Source: Nitrososphaeria archaeon
GTDB lineage: Archaea; Thermoproteota; Nitrososphaeria; Conexivisphaerales; UBA164
Direction of reading: 5' to 3'
Assembly: GCA_029775955.1 (NCBI GenBank)
Contig: JARVJW010000052.1
Coordinates: 1 to 8,969 of the forward strand
Length of the DNA: 8,969 nucleotides
The notes beneath the pieces were generated by a model, which ran no database searches, was not told the origin of the DNA, and saw nothing but the letters and a program-made list of their open reading frames with translations. Position 1 is the stretch's first letter, and each line of letters opens with the position of its first letter. Positions 6,668 to 8,969 of this stretch are shown here, in pieces. Both the position numbers and the translations under genes were made by a program.

Positions 6668-7089
6668 TCCCTAATCCACTTTGATGTGCCGTCATCGTAA
6701 ATCTCCTTTTTCCATATTGTGGGCTCCTTTTTGTATCTTTCTACCACTTCAGGCATTGCCATTAGCGCTTCTGCCCTGCTCATGCTGGAAATGATTATCA
6801 GCACGATAGGTTCACCTGGCTCAAATTTGCCCTCTAGATGATAAATTCTGCAGTCATTAAGCGCGTTTTTCTTTTTAACTTGATCGCAGATCATTTTAAG
6901 TGCTTTATCTGCATATTCCTTGTAAGCCTCTATGAGAAGTTCCTTTACCTGCCCCTTGTGCTTGGTTATTCCAAAGTAACTCAGCACTATGCCTGATTCG
7001 CCATTTTCAGCGGCAAGTGCAGCTCCCAGCGTTTTATAGAGGTCCATGGATCCCTTTTTATAAATACCAGTATCAGGCAGGTTCGTCAT
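6664..7089 (-). CDS. moaE: MoaE-like protein (molybdopterin synthase catalytic subunit family)
   Basis: Family role: with thiocarboxylated MoaD, MoaE converts precursor Z (cPMP) into molybdopterin. Numbered from ATG 7089 (141 residues), the fold markers are SGIVLSYFG (32-40), IEAYKEYADKAL (53-64), YHLEGKFEPGEPIVLI (83-98), SRAEALMAM (104-112) and ERYKKEPTIWKKE (117-129). The two catalytic lysines of E. coli MoaE (K119, K126) correspond to K120 and K127. The E. coli R39 position is K43, the R of the IHR motif is L85, and the H of AHR is S104, so the pocket is altered. Start choice: GGAGGG at 7106-7101 points to GTG 7092 or ATG 7089. TTG 7098 is too close and ATG 7047 would lose the first strand. 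It overlaps the glycosyltransferase gene by 17 bp and kae1 by 4 bp. No MoaD or other cofactor gene is nearby, so the role may be divergent. Confidence 0.8.
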   Translation of the reverse strand: MTNLPDTGIYKKGSMDLYKTLGAALAAENGESGIVLSYFGITKHKGQVKELLIEAYKEYADKALKMICDQVKKKNALNDCRIYHLEGKFEPGEPIVLIIISSMSRAEALMAMPEVVERYKKEPTIWKKEIYDDGTSKWIRE

Positions 7090-8227
7090 CACGTACAATA
7101 CCCTCCAGGGCGTTTTTTACCATTTCCTCTGTTTTTACACTTAAAGCTAATTTGCTGACAAACTCTACTCTCCTTTTAATAGCTGAATCATCAATTATGC
7201 TTGCCATTTCATTGCAAAGCGTCTCAGGCTTGGTACTGTACTGGTCGTAAATTCTCGCTATTCCCATTTCTTTGGCCCTTGAGGCGTTTGAAATCTGCTC
7301 GCCATGAAGCGCTATTGGGAAAAGCATCATAGGTTTTCCGGCCATTATAACCTCGCCCATGGTTGTCAGGCCAGCCCTTAAAATTACAGCGTCTGCCTGA
7401 TTTAAAAAATCATTCCTGTAACTATCCCACCCAAACTTGAGCACGTTGCCATGTTTTTCCACAGCCTCTACTTTGCTAGCCGAGCCTTCACTTATTACAA
7501 GGCTCAAGTTAGTTGGAAGGCATCTGCCGGCCTTCTCAAGCAGCCTTATTATAAAATCTCTGGTAGGCCTGGGGCCACTTATGGCAGCGTATACTACCCT
7601 TTCTTTTAAACCAAATTTTTCCCTGACGTTAATTGTTGACGGCGTTGGCCTCCTCGAAAAGAAACCAAAGAACTTCAGCTTATTAAAAACAACCCTGGAG
7701 TATATGCCTTCATGAGAAATAGTGTATGGGGGAGGAAGGTCAGGCACCATTATCAGGTCTGACATCCCCCATATAATTGAGAGAAATTCTCCCGTTAACC
7801 TTTCTAATTCTCTGGATACCACTGAGCCCCTTAGTGGTAGCAATACCCTTGCCTGATTTATGATGAGTGCAGACGGCTTGTTACAAATTCTTGACGCTAT
7901 TATTGGTGAAATCCTCGAATCTGAAATCACCACGTCAGGATCTATGCTTTTTATCCTGTTTACCTCCTCAGATATCTGTATCGCAGGGGTGCTAAAAACA
8001 GAATAAAATTTCTTAATTGTGCTTCTGAATGACATCCTGCCCTCAGAGGACCATACAACGTCCAGCGGTGTTGAGGGCAACACAATAGTTCCACTATTTA
8101 CCATATCAAGCGCCTCTCCCCATGTCGATAAGAACTTTTGACCAGAGATAGCATCAGCTACCCACAGGCTTCTAGATATGTGGCCCAGGCCACCGCCATA
8201 AACCGAAAAATACCATCTACGTTTCAA
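7073..8227 (-). CDS. MurG/GT28-like GT-B glycosyltransferase (orphan)
   Basis: Predicted nucleotide-sugar glycosyltransferase with the two-domain GT-B fold; donor and acceptor are unknown. The 384 residues start with the glycine-rich loop YGGGLGHISRS (10-20), the counterpart of the MurG GGTGGH acceptor/membrane-side loop. The C-terminal donor-binding domain carries RAGLTTMGEVIMAGKPMMLF (284-303) and HGEQISNA (308-315), matching the GT28 pattern of R-x-G plus E, P and Q-x-x-N-A. No signal peptide or clear transmembrane segment is seen, so it is probably cytosolic or peripheral at the membrane. The start is TTG 8227, supported by AAGGAT 5 nt upstream and by the glycine loop lying at the very N-terminus. 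It overlaps the AMMECR1-domain gene by 11 bp and the MoaE-like gene by 17 bp. Archaea lack murein, so MurG itself is excluded; lipid or protein glycosylation is possible. Confidence 0.85.
   Translation of the reverse strand: MKRRWYFSVYGGGLGHISRSLWVADAISGQKFLSTWGEALDMVNSGTIVLPSTPLDVVWSSEGRMSFRSTIKKFYSVFSTPAIQISEEVNRIKSIDPDVVISDSRISPIIASRICNKPSALIINQARVLLPLRGSVVSRELERLTGEFLSIIWGMSDLIMVPDLPPPYTISHEGIYSRVVFNKLKFFGFFSRRPTPSTINVREKFGLKERVVYAAISGPRPTRDFIIRLLEKAGRCLPTNLSLVISEGSASKVEAVEKHGNVLKFGWDSYRNDFLNQADAVILRAGLTTMGEVIMAGKPMMLFPIALHGEQISNASRAKEMGIARIYDQYSTKPETLCNEMASIIDDSAIKRRVEFVSKLALSVKTEEMVKNALEGIVRDDEPA
7101..7106 (-). promoter_or_regulatory. Shine-Dalgarno for the MoaE-like gene
   Basis: The minus strand reads GGAGGG, a very strong ribosome-binding match, within the 3' end of the glycosyltransferase gene. 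Spacing is 8 nt to GTG 7092 and 11 nt to ATG 7089. It supports a start upstream of ATG 7047. Confidence 0.6.
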
Positions 8228-8825
8228 GGTTAATCCTTGTTATTAAACCGTTAGGTTCAAGCTCTGAAAAAACACTTGCAACAAACCTGTAAACTCTGAG
8301 GTTACCCCTCTTCCACAAATTTTTGTCTGCGCCCGCCTTAAGACAGCCATAGGAAATGTATTCATCAACTCTCCACTTTTCTTCAACGGGGACCTGGGGG
8401 AGTAGCAGGCCGCTTCCCAGCGCCCATTCTACGATGATTCCATCCCTGCCAACTTTTATCTGTTTCAAAAGCTCGTCCGGCGATTTAAAATTAATTTCTT
8501 CGGGGGGAGAGAGAATACTGATTTCCAGAAGCACACTGTCCGCAGCTGCCACATCAAGCGGAGCAAACCTAGGGTCATAGTAGGCTGCATCTACTGCTGA
8601 CTCAATTATGTTTTCAAGCAAGGTTCCAGAAGGGTAAGGCCTGCCTATACACCCCAGTAACTGCTTCCCTTTGTCCTTAACGGTTACAAATGCGCCACTC
8701 TGCACTAGGTACTTTGCCGGGGCATCTGGTATTTTTATGTAATTTTTTGTTAATCCATAGTGCTTTATGGCCTTGCGTGAAATTTCTATCAGATATTTCC
8801 CGTCCTCGAGTGTCCACTCTGACAT
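8217..8825 (-). CDS. AMMECR1-domain protein
   Basis: Member of the AMMECR1 family, conserved from archaea to humans, with unestablished biochemical function. In many prokaryotes it is linked or fused to Memo-like and radical SAM proteins. At 202 residues it is of normal length. Visible: the family hallmark region LLGCIGRP (56-63), usually LRGCIG, so the arginine is replaced by leucine; AAYYDPRFAPL (80-90), close to the family DPRF-PL; a strand with SVLLEISILSPPEEI (97-111); GLLLPQVPVEEKW (139-151); and the cysteine-bearing YGCLKAG (158-164) near the C-terminus. It begins the five-gene overlapping cluster that includes kae1 and bud32. The ATG has no Shine-Dalgarno but has TTAAATT centred 26 bp upstream, so it is probably leaderless. 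Neither a Memo-like nor a radical SAM partner is visible within the window. Confidence 0.9.
   Translation of the reverse strand: MSEWTLEDGKYLIEISRKAIKHYGLTKNYIKIPDAPAKYLVQSGAFVTVKDKGKQLLGCIGRPYPSGTLLENIIESAVDAAYYDPRFAPLDVAAADSVLLEISILSPPEEINFKSPDELLKQIKVGRDGIIVEWALGSGLLLPQVPVEEKWRVDEYISYGCLKAGADKNLWKRGNLRVYRFVASVFSELEPNGLITRINLET
8233..8238 (-). promoter_or_regulatory. Shine-Dalgarno supporting the TTG start of the glycosyltransferase
   Basis: AAGGAT on the minus strand lies 5 nt before TTG 8227, inside the end of the AMMECR1-domain gene. The Shine-Dalgarno and the 11-bp overlap suggest translational coupling. Confidence 0.5.
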
Positions 8826-8832
8826 AAATCGC

Positions 8833-8840
8833 TATTTTAA
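8833..8840 (+). promoter_or_regulatory. TATA box for the divergent plus-strand gene
   Basis: GCTATTTTAAC on the plus strand contains TATTTTAA (8833-8840), centred about 27 bp before ATG 8864. It sits between the AMMECR1 start codon and the opposing TATA-like box, so both promoters share the 38-bp gap. No Shine-Dalgarno precedes ATG 8864, consistent with a leaderless transcript. Confidence 0.4.
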
Positions 8841-8847
8841 CAATGGC

Positions 8848-8854
8848 AATTTAA
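8848..8854 (-). promoter_or_regulatory. TATA box for the AMMECR1-glycosyltransferase-moaE-kae1-bud32 cluster
   Basis: The minus strand reads AAAGGTTAAATTG. The TTAAATT core at 8854-8848 is centred 26 bp from the A of the ATG at 8825, the same spacing seen before sucC. No Shine-Dalgarno is present, so the transcript is probably leaderless and this is the likely promoter for the five overlapping genes. Confidence 0.5.
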
Positions 8855-8863
8855 CCTTTATTG

Positions 8864-8969
8864 ATGGTTCAGAAAAATACTGCTTTGCACATACCGCCCT
8901 CTATATTTGCGATGGGCCAATGGGTTAGAAACAGCCACGATGATCTTTACAACTATAATATATATGAAG
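8864..8969 (+). CDS. N-terminal part of an unrecognised divergent protein (cut by the window end)
   Basis: An open frame begins at ATG 8864 and runs 35 codons to the window edge without a stop. It starts MVQKNTALHIPPSIFAMGQW and contains the polar, Asp/Asn/Tyr-rich stretch HDDLYNYNIYE. I do not recognise the family and the visible part shows no motif, signal peptide or membrane segment. The frame is closed upstream by TAA at 8852-8854, so only TTG 8861 or ATG 8864 can start it. A TATA-like box about 27 bp upstream supports it as a real, leaderless gene. Being divergent from the AMMECR1-led cluster, it may share control with it. Confidence 0.5.
   Translation, partial: MVQKNTALHIPPSIFAMGQWVRNSHDDLYNYNIYE

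Noticed and set aside
7057..7064. Palindromic TTTATAAA inside the MoaE-like gene
   Set aside because: It resembles a TATA box, but no plausible start codon lies about 26 bp away on either strand, and it is within coding sequence.
1..8969. tRNA, rRNA, CRISPR array, insertion sequence, attachment site or phage/plasmid features
   Set aside because: Nearly all bases are occupied by recognisable housekeeping genes. By eye I saw no repeated units, terminal inverted repeats, tRNA-like cloverleaf or transposase motif.

Overview
The window reads as a dense stretch of an archaeal chromosome, most likely from the Thermoplasmata. The pointers are: FEN-1, the KEOPS subunits Kae1 and Bud32, an archaeal/fungal-type Obg-like GTPase with a TGS domain, TATA-like boxes about 26-29 bp upstream of start codons that lack a Shine-Dalgarno, several TTG starts, and moderate GC. 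The class assignment is inference. The archaeal assignment is firm.

Left part, plus strand (1-1756): the tail of an unrecognised gene (stop at 78-80), then flap endonuclease FEN-1 overlapping a protein-L-isoaspartate O-methyltransferase (pcm). This is a DNA repair gene followed by a protein repair gene. The pair runs head-on into the minus-strand block, with only 8 bp between the two stop codons.

Main part, minus strand (8825 down to 1765), eight genes in transcription order: an AMMECR1-domain protein, a MurG/GT28-like GT-B glycosyltransferase, a MoaE-like protein, kae1, bud32, sucC, sucD and a Ygr210-type GTPase. The first five overlap at every junction (11, 17, 4 and 13 bp) and look like one transcript. 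Kae1 and Bud32 form the catalytic core of the tRNA t6A-making KEOPS complex. sucC has a TATA-like box placed for leaderless transcription, so sucCD (ADP- or GDP-forming succinyl-CoA ligase, TCA cycle) is probably a separate or additional unit. A weaker box precedes the GTPase gene.

Right edge: only 38 bp separate the AMMECR1 gene from a divergent plus-strand gene that leaves the window. This gap holds two side-by-side TATA-like boxes, each about 26-27 bp from the start codon it would serve. The pattern across the window is that transcript-leading genes appear leaderless, while internal genes have Shine-Dalgarno sites lying inside the preceding gene.

I saw no tRNA, rRNA, CRISPR array, insertion sequence or long repeat. 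All genes belong to known families. The most interesting points are the company kept by Kae1/Bud32 (AMMECR1, an orphan glycosyltransferase and a MoaE with altered residues), the one-frame-apart Kae1/Bud32 junction, and the compact divergent promoter.
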